Below are positions 1-12,390 of a DNA stretch of 64,000 bases, piece after piece. The stretch is taken from assembly GCA_015680685.1 (NCBI GenBank), contig MNCI01029357.1:127869-191868 (forward strand), in the 5' to 3' direction. Both the position numbers and the translations under genes were made by a program. The notes beneath the pieces were generated by a model. That model made no database searches. It saw only the letters and a program-made list of their open reading frames with translations, and was not told the DNA's origin. Origin of the DNA: Gnetum montanum. Its lineage: Eukaryota; Streptophyta; Gnetopsida; Gnetales; Gnetaceae. Every line of letters starts with the position of its first letter. Position 1 is the first letter of the stretch.

Positions 1-970
1 CACTCTAACACAAGACATAAAAGATGAAACTATCATTATGGAAAGACATGAAACTCCATGCATTACTAATAATGATCAAGTGTACATTTGTGGGCTTGAA
101 ATTTGAAATGTATATATTATCCCTACACCAACCCACAAAAAACTTAAGGAATAAGGGTTTGTACAAAATCAAGGCTACACAATAGCCACTAAATCAAAAG
201 GTACCTAGTGGTTCAAAAATGTGAATGCAAAATCCTTCCAAAAATGCATGGAAAACATCCAACCTACTTATTAGCTCATGTCTCACCTATAAGGTTAGTC
301 ATGGGAGAGATGTCCTATCCTAAATCAAGAACTAATAAGTGCTTTTTAACTTTTTCATTTTATACCATTTTTAGTATGTTTTCCATTTTCTTGTAAATTT
401 TATGATATTTTCTATATTTTTTACCTTATTTTGTTTTATTTGAATTTTCCTTATATTTCATCATTTTTCTTTATTACAATCAAGACCTACTGCAACTATA
501 GTTGCTATTGATGAGGGTTTGAAATCTTACTAATTACTTGATTGAAAAATAACTAGATTTTATTTTAGAACTTTAATGTTTACTAATGGACATTGGTTCT
601 TTTCATGATAGTAGGTAGTAAGTCCATGATATCCACTACTTCACTTAACTCTATGGTGTTTTCTCATTTTGGAAATATCAGGTCACTTCTTAATAAGAAC
701 TTGTAACAGCTTGGCAACCTTTGTACTTATCAAAATTTGAACAAATTAAGTGGATTGAAAGGGTGTGACTTCAAAGGAATTTGTCTATTTTTGTACCTAC
801 TTTCCATCTAAGTTACATGAGTGTTTCCATGGATTTCTCACTAGTGCACTATTGACCAATAATAGGGAGAAAAATCTTTGCATGGTGTGCTTTCCATTAA
901 GAAAAACAATAAGAATGGGACTTAAAAGCACACTCCTTAGACATAATAATGGGCTTAAAGCATTGGTTAT
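1..970 (+). mobile_element. B5: 3' internal remnant of an Athila-like element
   Basis: No coding frame survives. From about 290 the sequence follows, in order, the untranslated region downstream of the coding part of B1 (32500-33240) and of B2 (reverse strand, 49560-50210): a variant of the TCATGGGGGAGATG block near 300, a T-rich stretch at 340-480, a GGGTGTGA block near 760 and a TCTTTGCATG block near 874. The B3 element is inserted at 970, and the same homologous sequence resumes at 7323. Bases 1-290 lie where the integrase tail would be, but I cannot recognise a protein there. Confidence 0.6.
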
Positions 971-1852
971 TGATGAGAAATGAGGTACCCCTACACTCCA
1001 CCATATGAATACAAGCGTGTATGCATGATCCAATCAAACTTTCTAGACAGACTAGTTGTGGTATCTAGATAGTTACACATTGATTGCAGTTTGTTGTCTT
1101 CCCACCTAGACTAGTATTTTCTTGTCATGTATGGTTTAGTCTAGAGTGAGATGTATGATATGATTTCTAACACTAGGCTACTCCTATAGACAATGGAAAA
1201 TAATCTTGATTAAACTAATAAGTAATAGGAAATGAAGTCTAAGCTAATCTAAGTGCAAGGAGCATCCATCCTTAATCATCTGTACACATCTTGGACCTCA
1301 TGTACTACTTCTAAGATTACCAAGAGCACATTACTTGAGCACTCCTAAATACGATATTGGGTTATCAGGTAGTTACACTTAAATGTTTGTAGTTAAGTCA
1401 TACTGATTTTGCATTAATCAACAAGAAGTGTAAATGACAATAAAGGAAATATGAACTAAAAAGACAATAATAAATAATTAACAATTAAGTAATTAAAATC
1501 TTAAGTAAATGCTATAATGATGGAGTAGTATTGATCTTTATTGTTGATCATGTGGATGTCCAAGTACTTCACACTCGAACAAAGGTTCTGTACAATTACA
1601 ATCATCACAGTGCAGGCATGCATTTGGAAAAGAAATGGAAAACTGACTAAAAACTGACAAAAAGACTCGACCCTAAGACTTACCAACCAAAAGACTCCTC
1701 CCCGTGCACCTCAGTGCTATATTTATAGGCCAAAACAGGAATCATAATATCGTGTATATGATATCATATCCAGGCTAAGATATTGGGTACCCAATATCTT
1801 ATACTCAATATCACGTACCTGATATTGGGGCTTGGCAGACCACAATTCATCA
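971..1852 (-). repeat. B3 3' LTR
   Basis: Direct copy of 6441-7322. Diagnostic shared blocks are the ACCATATGAAT block near 1000, the GTTACACTTAA block near 1370, a TATTTATAGG TATA-like block near 1720 and a run of GATATC-like palindromes at 1745-1830. The adjacent pyrimidine run TACCCCCA (1853-1860) is the complement of the polypurine tract TGGGGGTA, which marks this as the 3' LTR of a minus-strand element. Confidence 0.85.
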
Positions 1853-3875
1853 TACCCCCACAACTGAATAAAAACTTTTCCTCGAGTCAAACCAAGTAAG
1901 GAACGAGTTTATCCAATTGCAAATATTGGATAGGTATGGGATTATTGAATGAACATGGACTATTTCATGCTGCAATGTGGGATTAAATAGAATTTGGACA
2001 CAGTCACAAAATACAAAACTTGTGGAACTCATGTGGTTCCTAGTGGTGGTGGCTCCTCCATGGATGCCTTTCCTTTGTCCTACACTCCAAGCTTGTGAAA
2101 TTGATACTTTTGAAGAAGTGCCTAAAGTTTCTCTTCTTATATCTAAGGATCATGAGCTATCCATGTTGATGTCCCAATGTTTGATGGAGTCAGCACTTCC
2201 CATAGACATGGTAGTTGCAGGAACATTTGATTAGCTTTGATGTACCATGCTACAAATAGCCATTGTTCCCCTTCATAGGCTCTGGCCCTAACTTCTCCAC
2301 ATTTTTCTTGGCTAGATTTTGTAGTGATAGGAGTTTCTTGATGGATGCTAAATGATTGTGCCTCCCACTCTACATGTTCTACATGAGGTCCTTAGCCTCT
2401 ACCTCCTCTTGGGTCTTTAGTTGCACCTTCTAAAGGTCTTCCTTATTGTCCTATTTTAGAAGCCATTTGTAATCACACAAGAACCGATTATTAGTAAGTT
2501 TTCTTAAAGAAATTTGATTATCTTATACTTGACTCATTTCATTTAATAAATGTTTAATTCATTACTTAGTGTGATTCTAGTGTTAGATATTTTTCAAGGA
2601 AGTTTCCCTAAAAGTTTAATGTCATACCTGATCGATTTAGGTGACACATAAAAGGACATGTAATGGTTCTAAGGAACATTTGATAAAATGATGACAAAGG
2701 AAAAAAAATAGATTTGGCAAGGGAGTACTTGAAGGGTATAAAATGATGTGGTGATGTGCAACAAATACAAATTACAGAAGTCACACAAGTGGATCCTCCC
2801 CAAAGAAGGTTCCAACCTATAATGCCCTTGAATAACCACACCTTAAAATGTTTTTAGGAATTAGAAGGGTTAAATGCAACCCACACCTATGAAGAAAAAC
2901 ACACACATGTTAAGCACCACCATTATGAGGTATGAATGCTATGCCACACAAGACATAAGCTATAAGTACTTGGACAGTGAGATGAGACGAATTACAAAAG
3001 GGATTGCACAAATTAGTATGTGAGGTAACTTACCTTGGGAACAATGAATTCTAAGTGTTGTGTGTGATTAAAGTACCGTTAGCCTTTCTCTCCAAGATCA
3101 AAATCGAGTCCATACCTCTGATTAGTGACATCACATTATTTCATCCCAATGATAGACAACCATAAGAGCATCATGATAGAAAGGCATATGATCACTTTCC
3201 ATTTTGTACAAGGGATGAGTGATTCAAATTTTTCTACAACACACTTTTTTGGTCTTTTCATTTTTGCTTCATTTCTTATCTTTTTTCCTAATTTTATTTT
3301 TCTCTTCTCTCTTTTTTTTCTTGTCTTTTTCTTCTTCTAGCCATTTTTTGCACTTTGTCTTTCCCAAAAGTGATCTGGAGAAGCCACCAACATTCAAGCA
3401 TGGTTGCTTCCCCCCCCCCATAATAGCATGAAGTTCCTTTATTGAGTGCCTTTATCATAACTCTTACTTCCATTTTTCGTTAGATATACAAGGATCTTAG
3501 TAGAACCAAGTTGCATGATAGCATCTACAGATGTCACCAAAGAGAATTCATAAGTCCCCTTGATGTCACACCCTTGCCATTCCCTCTTATTTTGTCACTC
3601 TTCACTCTAAGCATAATGAGTACAAAGTCACTTTAAGTTTTAATGAAAATAAGAATACCATCATACCCAGAGTAGAACCCCTTGTTAATAGAATGGGTGG
3701 ATAGATGTTGTGGGCTCACTGTCCAAATAATTAGTCCCTTGTGACTCAATAACATAGAATAACACCTCAACTGACAAGAGACATGAGTATTTTATTCATA
3801 GATGAGATCACCCTCAAAAATAGAAAAAAAATGGTAAAACTAAAGAAAAAGAAAAACATTTACTAATTCCTCTTG
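1853..3875 (-). other. B3 3' untranslated internal region
   Basis: About 2 kb with no convincing coding frame. The first 100 bp match B2 at 48250-48330 (the TCCTCGAGT and AGGTATGGGATTATTGA blocks). A pyrimidine-rich tract lies at 3240-3345 and a C run at 3411-3419. The short open frames here are not supported by homology to each other or to the other B copies. Confidence 0.55.
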
Positions 3876-5840
3876 TTAGAATGGCGGGTGTCCCCCATGA
3901 TTAAACCTTGGATCATGGTGAGAAGTAATAAATGGAAAGTTTGGATCGATGCATATTGGAACTATTGGGGTCTGGTCATATGTAAGCCACTGGGTGTCTT
4001 TCTGTGTGGTGGTAGGAATGTACCCAAAATGGGATTCACACACTTTATTAAAGTAAGCATAGTGGGGTAGAATATAAGATGTGGTCATGTGATAAGGAGT
4101 TGACCCACTATGTAACCCATGACCGTAGGATGGTATGCAAGGATCGATATGTCTCTTCACATTATCATATTCATTAGGCCACATGATTGTTTGAGTGTTA
4201 ATTGGTGTCCCAGATAAGGTAATAGGAGGCATTGAGTTTGAAGAGGAAGGTGCATCATAGTACTGGACTTGTGCTAAGTTGGTAGTTGCAGTGCCTTCAT
4301 AACTATGCTATATCTTTCTATGGCCATGCCTAAAGAAAGGATGCTTATGATGTTGTGGAGGACCCACATGAACATTGATAGTAGTGGCACAAGTAATGTT
4401 TGTGGATTGGTGCTATGGTGCAAAACCTTATGATACTGCTAGTGGTGATGTAGGAGGAGGTGAAGGATGAGAAGATTGAGAGCAAGGAGACATATAAGGA
4501 ACATGATGTGATGATTCCATAGGAGAGGACATGGGTTGATGATACTTGGAAGAATGATAACAATGAGGTGAAATATATTATGTTGATCTAGTTGGAGAAA
4601 TATGGTGTTGAACATAATAAGTGCCTAGTTTCAGGTGATACAAATGGTGTGGCTAGTTTGGCGATGGCCTCCCCCACAACTAGGGGTTTTGCCACAACAG
4701 TTGAGCACAGTACTGAGCTTGATAATAATTTACCCATGGATAGTATGGTGAGTTGTGGAATTTCCCATAAAGTTGTGGGATAGGGATGCATCCAACCATA
4801 TAATTTTATATGAAATTTGGATGTAGAATTATTTCCCAATGCTCATGTAGATGTGACAAGATTGGGCATTGGCCTCTTGGGTGATCATACAAGTAACCAT
4901 GACATTGATAATTATGTTTTGTGGTTGAGCCCCTATCCTCATTCTCTTTAGCCCTTCTTTCCAATTGTTGAATGGTGTTTTGTCTTATTTCTAGGTTTGG
5001 TATCCTCTATTTGTTTTTATTGTCAAAGTTATCTTACATGGGTCTCCTTTTAATAATGTTTGCATATTCTCTACATTCTTCATGTACCCACTCCATCATC
5101 TTGTTGACCTTTGCCTTGATTTCATCTAGTGATTTTAGTATTGGAAAAGGTAGAAACAGTTTCACCCCCTCGAGGTGAGTTGATTTCTCCTCTTTATGAT
5201 TATGGGCCTTTGTTACTTCAAGAGTTTTATCTTGTTGAGATTTTATAGCATTCTCCCATTTGGCTATTTCTCCTTCTTATTTTGCTACCTAGTTAATAGG
5301 CTCTTGGAATTGATGGATTTTTTGTTCATATAGTTTACCTAAGGCATACATCCATAGGGTCTCTCTTGTTTCATTACAGAGTGCATCCATGATGTGATAC
5401 ACTAACCTTTCTTCAGAGAACCGATGGCCTAGGCATTTTTTTAACAAAGAGTAATATCTTTCTAAGGCCATGTCTAAGGGTTCATGTTGCCTTTGTTTCC
5501 ACTCTTGGATTTGTCTCCTCAAGGTTGACACTCTTGCATAGGTTTGATATCTTTCATTAAAGAGTTCTACTATTGTGGGCTAATAGAAAATTGATTTCAG
5601 CTTTGAAGACCTATACCATACTTTTTCTTGGCCAACGAGTGTCATAGGGAAGAGCTTAAGTCTTTTCCATCCATTATCAATATTGTTCCATGAAGATGCA
5701 TCATAAAAGTCTTGTAAATGATGTTGCGGATCTAAATCATAGCCTCCTAAAATCTTGGGAAAGTTTTTTAAATCAATCCTAGGTAGATGTCTTTCCTTAT
5801 GATGCCTGTAGGATATTTGAATAGCCTCTGTTATATGCAT
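3876..5840 (-). pseudogene. B3 gag remnant (Retrotrans_gag type)
   Basis: Gag forms the retrotransposon capsid and packages the RNA. Two minus-strand segments, 5580-5840 and 5289-5531, read as the two halves of a retrotransposon gag domain. The first has a tract like FPKILGGYDLDPQHHLQDFY leading to VWYRSS. The second has RRQIQEWKQRQHEPLD followed by a YY-L-KKC-GH tract. B1 gag at 30150-30500 (EAESWYRSLE, NQIQGWKQGTHEPLD) and B2 gag match them. Downstream, 3876-4232 is a Pro/Tyr/His-rich stretch corresponding to the proline-rich region after gag in B1 (31110-31560). Stops and frameshifts separate the pieces, so no functional protein is expected. Confidence 0.75.
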
Positions 5841-6420
5841 TAGGCTCTTAGTGGCTAATAGGGGTTCATCATCACTAAGTAGGTTGTGAGTTTATGACTT
5901 GGGACAATGTTATCTTTGTTCATGTTAGAATTATTGATTTTGCTAGTGGGCTTGCTTTTTATTTCTATGCTGACCCCTTGAGAAATAGTCATTCATGTCA
6001 CAACTCGATGTTAAAAGAGTAGAGAAAGAGAGGAAACTAAAAAACTCATCATAACTTTTGTAAGTCTCCCAATCATCCCTTGATGTACTCTTGCTATCAT
6101 CCCCTTATAGGCCTCCTCATTCCAGGGGATGTCCCATCTTCACAAGAGATGTTTGAGTTAGATGACAAAAGTCCTTGAGTATCATTGTGGTGTCTATGAA
6201 CATATGAAACTCCTGCATAAGATTGAGTACTCCAAATGTCTTCGTTGGTTCTCCAATGAATTGCCTCACTAGATGTTGCATTATCAATGTCTTATGAAAG
6301 AGACATTGTTGTGAATTGTGTGTGACTAAATTGAACTTAATTTCTTTGTTTGAAAGATATATCGTTAACATCCTGTTACAATGATATTGTATGATATAAC
6401 TAATCTAGATAACTAGCACC
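5841..6420 (-). other. B3 5' leader and gag N-terminal region, decayed
   Basis: Lies between the primer-binding site and the recognisable gag. In B1 the corresponding stretch encodes the gag N-terminus. Here the open frame at 6117-6371 shows no recognisable domain. Confidence 0.4.
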
Positions 6421-6439
6421 ATCCTCGAGAATGGTACCA
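6421..6439 (-). other. B3 primer-binding site (tRNA-Asp-like, decayed)
   Basis: Read on the minus strand, one base after the LTR end, the sequence is TGGTACCATTCTCGAGGAT. It matches the Athila-type tRNA-Asp primer site at 13 of 19 positions, and most differences are transitions. Its position next to the right LTR fixes the element's orientation. Confidence 0.6.
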
Positions 6440-6440
6440 A

Positions 6441-7322
6441 TGATGAGCGACGAGGTACCCCAACACTCAACCATATGAATATGAGAATGTACTCATGATC
6501 TACTTGAACTCTAAAGACAAACTAGTTGTGGTATCTAGATAGTTACACATTGATCGTAGTTGTTGTCTTCCCACTTGGACTAGTATTTGCTTGTCACATA
6601 TGGTTTAGTCTAGAGTGAGGTGTATGATATGATTTCTAACACTAGGCTACTCCTAGGGACAATGGAAAATAATCTTGATTAAACTAATAAGTAATAGGAA
6701 ATGAATTTTAAGCTAGCGTAAGTGTGATGAGCATCCATCCTTAATCATGCATATGCATCTTTGACCTTGTGTACTACTTTTGGGATTACCAAGCATACAT
6801 TACTTGAGCAGTCTTAGATATGCTACTGGGTTACCAAGTAGTTACACTTAAATGTTCGTGATTAAGTCGTAATCATTCCACATTAATCAAAAGGAAGTGT
6901 AAATGACAATAAAGGAAATATGAACTAAAAAGACAACAATAAATAATTAATAATTAAATTAATTAAAAGCTTAAGTAAATGCTGCAATGATAGAGTAATC
7001 TCAATCTTTATTGTTGATTGTGTGCATGTCCAAGTACATCACACTTGAACAAAGGTTCTGTACAAGTACAATCATCATACTATGGGCATGCACTTGGAAA
7101 AGAAATGGAAAACTAAGTAAAAACTAACAAAAGAACTCAACCCTAAGACTTACCAACCAAAAGACTCCTCCCCATGCACTTGAGTGCTATATTTATGGGC
7201 CAACACAAGAATCGTAATATCGTGTATATGATATCATATCCAGGTTGAGATATCAGGTACATGATATCTTGTACTCGATATCACATACCTAATATCGAGG
7301 CCTAGTAAATTATGATTCATTA
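6441..7322 (-). repeat. B3 5' LTR
   Basis: Direct copy of 971-1852 and of the same length, beginning TGATGAG and ending TTCATTA. The terminal C of the canonical TCATCA has changed to T. The GATATC-type palindromes lie at 7215-7310, in the U3 part of the LTR. Confidence 0.85.
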
Positions 7323-8634
7323 GTTATGGTGCTAGAAAGACATGTTACCCATGCTTGAAGGCATCCCTCTAACTAGGATCCTTTTTCACTTTCTACTTCT
7401 ATTTTCTTCTTCTTTAGGAAAGGTGAGTGACTTGTGGGGATGTTCTTGTAGCTTAGAGTATGGAATGGTCTTGAGTGTTAATGCAAAGTCACTAGAAGTG
7501 GATGGTCTTGATTCAAACTAAGCAAGGAAGTTCTTAAGTCATGATTAATCACATCTTCCACAAGGGACTTCATGTGATCACCATGGAGAACACCATCCCA
7601 TACTCTCTGTTATCCACAACTTCTATCCATAAACCACCTCATTTTCTCTTTTCATAATTATTTTAATAGGTTTATTTATAAATGGTTGATATTCTTTGAA
7701 GAGTTCTTTGGTGATTTAATATTTACTGATTCAAACCCATTAATCATCCTTGGGGTGCATGAACTTCTTTGGTTGAGGGCATGCAAGGGCATGAGCCTAC
7801 TATGGAGAGGATCAACTTGCATAATCCTTGGTTGGGATGGTTAAATTCCTTATTCCTTAGCCATATCACTCTCAAATCCTATGCATTTCACATCACTTGC
7901 ATCCAATTTTGCACTTCTTGACCAATAATCTCCAAATCAAATCTCCTTTTCTGTACATATTCTAAGACCTCTTCAAGCATTTCATATTATTCTTGGATTT
8001 TCTAGCTTTCTCTAGGCTCCAATTTCATTGAAAAACTCCTTATTTTTATTAGATTTTTCATGTGGAAAATTTTATCGTACAACTACATTGATGCATCTCT
8101 GTTGATATAGCTGGATGTGTTAATGCATTCCTATCAATGTAGCTAGATACATCGATGCATCCGCATCAATGCAACACAAAAAGATTATAAAAAATGTCAA
8201 GGACTTATTAGCCATTTTCTCAAAATTTTCATTCAACACTAAAGGACATTTTACATTCTTCTGAGCCCATAGCCTTCCTAAGCCCATACCTCATGAAATG
8301 TTTATCCAATTCTCTTCATTCTTTGATCTTGTAGCTATTAGAGGTGAGCTTTACATCGTGGGCACCAGAAACCATAGGTTTTTGACAAATTTTTTTTGAA
8401 ATTTTTCTAACTCCCACAAGATTTAATGACTAAAATAATATTGAAAATCACAAATTCATCAAAGTTAAGCCTGAAAAACAAGCTTTGGTAGCTATCGATA
8501 TAAAATAATAATAAAATAATTGATCCATCATAATCACAATAATAGCCTAAGTGTAACTAATCAAAGGAGGCAAGGTATCAAAATGTTCTATGTTACACCT
8601 CAAACAGTAATCCTTGGTCATGTTGTGATTACAA
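7323..8634 (+). other. B5 3' region continued; no gene seen
   Basis: The first 60 bases continue B5: a TCCCTCTAACTA block at 7355-7370 matches the B2 reverse strand near 49450-49490, where B2 runs uninterrupted. Further right, homology fades. At 8085-8175 there is a cluster of near-palindromic GATGCATC motifs followed by an AT-rich TATAAAAAA at about 8191. A similar cluster followed by TATATAAA is found in the B4 LTR at 23215-23310, so part of this interval may be a badly decayed 5' LTR of that element. No open frame here is credible. Confidence 0.4.
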
Positions 8635-9266
8635 ATGGCACCAAGACCAAAGAGACCACGAGAAGGAGGACCATCCCAATTGAGGGATAAGTGATCTAGA
8701 GAAGGAAGGGACCAACAACTACAGTAACCCCAAGAAGAAGCAACAAAAACGTATGCAACAAAACCTCTTTAAGAGGATTCCAAGGTGGAGTTTGTCTAAT
8801 AGATTCATATAGCTAAAATCAGTGAATCACATCATGACAAGGCGTTTAGGCCTGAACAAAACCTAAAAGTGACTTTGATGGAAACCTACCTAAAGCACAT
8901 TTGTTTCAATGATGTTCAAGATATAATTCTTCAAGAACTAAACTTTGGTCCTTTCTTGGACATAGCACCAAAAGAGGTCAAAACATAATTTCACACCTCT
9001 CTCATGTTCCCTACCTCACATCATGTGTGGAATTGTACATGGAAGAAATGTACCTCTTCTGTATCAATAGGCATGCATATCCTATAGTAAATATAAACAA
9101 CATCAGGGTGTCCTACTCTATGGAGGCCATTGTAGAGGCCCTAAGGTTGCTAGATATTAGGGCAATCATGATGAAAATATCAATGCAAACAGATCCCAAA
9201 GTGGAGAAAGAATGGATCCATCAATGCTATAGAGTAGACCATAAGGAGAAGAGTATACTTGTAACA
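8635..9266 (+). pseudogene. Decayed plant-transposon-type ORF, N-terminal part
   Basis: A frame starts at the ATG at 8635 with a basic leader (MAPRPKRPREGG) and continues with in-frame stops, most explicable as C-to-T changes, to about 9020. After a frameshift it goes on in the frame starting at 9027, containing YMEEMYLFCIN and NIRVSYSMEAIVEALRLLDI. The layout (basic leader, helical segment, then a strand-rich RGV or NIRV motif followed by an AIxxxLxL helix) resembles proteins annotated as putative plant transposon proteins in Athila-related elements. It is interrupted at 9266 by A1 and seems to continue at 20747 in the same frame. The family call is from recall and not certain. Confidence 0.45.
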
Positions 9267-10805
9267 ATGGAAAATGTTGGTCACTGGAACTACCAAGCAG
9301 ATTTCTGTGTACACAGTTCCAACCCTGGATCCGTGTGAGGGTCGTGCTAGAGAAAATGAATCCAAGGTGCCCTGAACAGTCTTGTCGATCAGATAGGGAC
9401 TTACTTAATCAGTAAAATTTTGTGATAACCAGATGGTACGATGGCCATTTCGATGAGATAATATAATATCATTAACTTCAAAGGTGATCGAAAATGAGGT
9501 AAGCAGTTCAAAGCGATTACAAAAAAATTTATATAGACAAGGCATAAGAAACCAGATTTAGAGAGTATAGAATCCCGAAATCTGGGATTTAGCTTGTAAA
9601 CAAGATATGTTGGATACAATGATTACAGATGGACTTTGGTTTAGGTGAAGCACATACCGACAACTGGAAAGCTATTTAAAGATAAAAGCAAGCAAAGGTC
9701 GATCTACCTTATTCTAGCCAATCTGGGCGCAAGGGAGTTCGACCTGAAGCAAAATATCCACTAACTGGCTATTTATGATCAAATATTTTTTGCCAATCAC
9801 CTTCGATATTCTTATGACCATTGATCCTCTTTTTGTTCTCTTGCCAATCTTTTCCAAAAGTTGTCAACAATTGCCAATGAAAGAGAATTTCCCTCGAAGA
9901 AAAGTTTTGCCAATCTAGAAAGAAATTTTGGCCAACCTTTTGATCCTTGTCAACTAGACTATTTATAAGGTTAGGGTCAGCAGAAAAGCATGGTTTAGAT
10001 GACACGTGTCTTGAACCTACAAAACACCATTAACTTGATGTATTTGTGTTTGAAGTCTACAATGCTATGCTACACCATGTTCTGAAGCGTACTGCGTCGT
10101 AACCCACTTTTTCTCGAGCTTTCACAACAAACTGCTCTACAATTACACTGTAGTATGCTAGAGCGGGTGTTGTATGGTATGACCTACTGATGTCTGAATT
10201 GTGTTATCTCTATTGTTTCTTGTATTACGCTGGGTCATGCTACATTACGCAGTATAGTGTAATTCAATGTAAGATAGTGAACCTGCAAAACATTGGAGTG
10301 TATTTTTCGTGCTTCCCTTATTTCTGTTCAGTCTTTCTGGGGTTTATTACACTACACTGGGTAATGTAGCATAATAGGCCCTTAGCTGAAAAAAAGGAAA
10401 ACTTGCTGAGATGTGCGACATACTGTAAATCCTTGCCTAAGTCTCGAGATTTTACTAAACCATTAAGGTCTCAAATTTTGCTATCTCCGTTGTTGCGACT
10501 AGATGGACTATCTTCTTGCATTACGCTGTATAAAGCTACATTACGTTGTGTTGCATAATGCACCATAATACGCTAAAAGTTTAAAATTTTTGAAACATTG
10601 CTAACTTGCAAAATTGAAGACTTGCCATTGCGCATCCCTTATCTTGTTCTGTCCTCTGGAGTCTATTACACTCCCCTACATGGTTTTGCGTAATAGGCCC
10701 TCAACCGAAAAAGAAAGTTGCTGAGTCACGCCTTGTCAAAAATCTTTGTCTAAATCACAAGATCTTGCTGAACCGTTGAGGCCTTGAAATTTTCATGGTG
10801 TTTCA
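9265..10805 (-). repeat. A1 3' LTR
   Basis: Direct copy of 19208-20746. It ends GGTGTTTCA, so on the minus strand it begins TGAAACACC, as do A2 and A3. Its left end reads CAATGG where the other copy has TGATGG, so the terminal TG is lost. A minus-strand TATA box abutting a telo-box-like motif lies at 9958-9977. The body is rich in short TACGC/GCGTA-type motifs (10080-10700). Confidence 0.82.
9958..9977 (-). promoter_or_regulatory. A1 3' LTR TATA box plus telo-box-like motif
   Basis: The + strand reads TATTTATAAGGTTAGGGTC, so on the element's strand ACCCTAACCT runs directly into TATAAATA. The same arrangement occurs at 19901-19919, 42138-42155 and 55886-55908, in other family A LTRs. In plants, AACCCTAA telo-boxes occur in promoters of growth-related genes; a role here is inferred. 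Confidence 0.55.
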
Positions 10806-10858
10806 ATGGCCCCTCTTTGTTGAAGTTTAGAGGGCTTACCCGAAAGATGTTGACAAAG
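10806..10858 (-). other. A1 polypurine tract and adjoining hairpin
   Basis: On the minus strand the tract CAAAGAGGGGCCAT ends where the LTR's TGAAACACC begins, as expected for the primer of plus-strand DNA synthesis. Immediately inside (10815-10858), CTTTGTTGAAGTTT and AAAGATGTTGACAAAG form an imperfect inverted repeat around a roughly 14-nt loop. The same structure stands at 43684-43727, 56395-56439 and 36530-36573. Confidence 0.7.
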
Positions 10859-11989
10859 AATATGAAACACCAAAGAGGTGAGGACATCAATAGCATCTGT
10901 CGGTAGCTACTCAGATGTTTCTCTGTCAAACCTGGAAGCGCAAGGATGGGAGGAAGAGAATAGGAAGGATCTCAGAGAAGTGAGAGGAGGGAGGTTTAGG
11001 GAAGACTTAAGGATGTGAATAGAAAGCTTTCACAATCATGGAATTAGGCATCTTTTTGCAAGTGTTTTCCTGAGAGGTTACGCTGCTATACTACACATGA
11101 AGGGCTTGCGCGGATGAGCTATGTTACACGCGCATGGACTGAATGAGTTGTTTTACATACATTTTGCCTAGATTTTCCTCCATTTTTTGTAAGGATGCTT
11201 TCCATGAGGCGAGTTGCATTACACCAATCCATGGATGATTATCATGTGCGAAAAAGTGCCTGTACATTCACGTTTTGTACAAACAAGAGGAAAGGGTAAA
11301 GGTTGTAGGGATAACGGAAGGAGGAAGTGAGATAAGTTGTCTGATGGAGAACAAAAAGAAGGGTCTGAACTTCTAAGTAGTTAGGCTAGTCTGAGTAGCC
11401 ACTTCAAAATGTTGTGATGCCTCACCTCCTAATGAATGCATTCTTGATTAATGCTATCATAGCAAGTAACCTGCAAAACATAACAGAGAACAAAGAGCAA
11501 AAGCAATCATCCTAATCACTAGGGAGGCTGTTGAAACAAGTGCCATCCGAAGCGAAAAGGAGAGCATAGGCCATGGAGAAAGGACCATAGCAAGAAGCAA
11601 GGGTCCCTATGTTGATGCTGCAGTTCAGGAAATCACCATCGAGAGCCAGATTCATCTTGCTCAAATGACTAGGCAAAGAACCAGTTAGATGAATCTACTA
11701 GGCCAGAACCTAGTGATGGCAATGGGTCGAGACCACCGAGGCTATGGATGGCCATAGATTCCTTGGGGCTCCAAGTGGGTAAATTAACCCCAGGAGTTGC
11801 AACTATAGAGTGGCTATCGTAGCAACATCTTCGAGGGGTTAGCAATATGCCTTTTGACATATTTGAGGAATCAGTAGAATGTCGGTAGGGTAGCAGCGTT
11901 GCATTTGTTCCAATGTTCTACCCATTTCATCTAGTAGGGATGCAGTGCAAGAATGTTCACACTTTTTTACTTCATGAACTATTTGTTGG
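10859..11989 (-). other. A1 3' untranslated region; no gene seen
   Basis: Non-coding spacer between the polypurine-tract hairpin and the tandem array. It corresponds to 56440-57359 in A3 and 43728-44339 in A2. It holds a few scattered TACGC-type motifs (11080-11230). The minus-strand open frame 11669-11860 has no recognisable content. Confidence 0.5.
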
Positions 11990-12390
11990 TAAGTTCCAAT
12001 TTTAAGTCCTGGTAGACTATTGTTACTAGTTTTAAGTCTTAGCGGACTGTGGTCCCGGTTTAAAGTCTGGGTAGACTATGATGCACTAGTTTTATGTTGT
12101 AGCAGATGGTGGAAGGGTTAGTTTATGGTCATAGCAGACCATGTTGTGGGTGTCAGTTTTATGTTGTGACCCAAGGAAAATTCTATGCTAATTTCGCATC
12201 TTAGTAGATGGATGCTTACCTTGCCAGTTTCACATCATTGCGAATGGTCAAAACTTTTGCTAATTTAGCATCATGGTGGATGTGTACAAAAAATGCTAGT
12301 TTTATGTCATAGAGGACGTGTGTAAGAAATGCCAATTATATGTCATAGAGGGCATGTACAACATTGCCATTTTCATGTTGTAGAATATGT
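11990..12390 (-). repeat. A1 tandem array downstream of pol
   Basis: About ten degenerate units of roughly 35-45 bp built around AGTTTTAAGTCTTAGCGGAC on the + strand (variants with TTATGTCATAGAGGAC or TTTCACATCATTGCGAA). It lies just after the pol tail. The same unit forms arrays at 57360-57665 (A3, same place) and at 45645-45905 (A2, upstream of pol). Confidence 0.75.

Larger units (their letters stand above)
971..7322 (-). mobile_element. B3: complete but coding-poor Athila-like LTR element
   Basis: Two LTRs of identical length (882 bp) begin TGATGAG on the + strand and end TCATCA or TCATTA. The 5 bp before the element (966-970, GTTAT) and after it (7323-7327, GTTAT) are identical, which is the size expected for a Ty3/gypsy integrase target-site duplication. 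The polypurine tract lies beside the left LTR and the primer-binding site beside the right one, so the element reads right to left. The 4.6-kb interior holds gag remnants but no recognisable protease, reverse transcriptase or integrase, so it is a non-autonomous copy. Confidence 0.88.

Noticed and set aside
3125-3431. Overlapping Phe/Leu-rich frames suggesting a membrane protein
   Set aside because: They arise from a pyrimidine tract in the B3 untranslated region; low complexity only.
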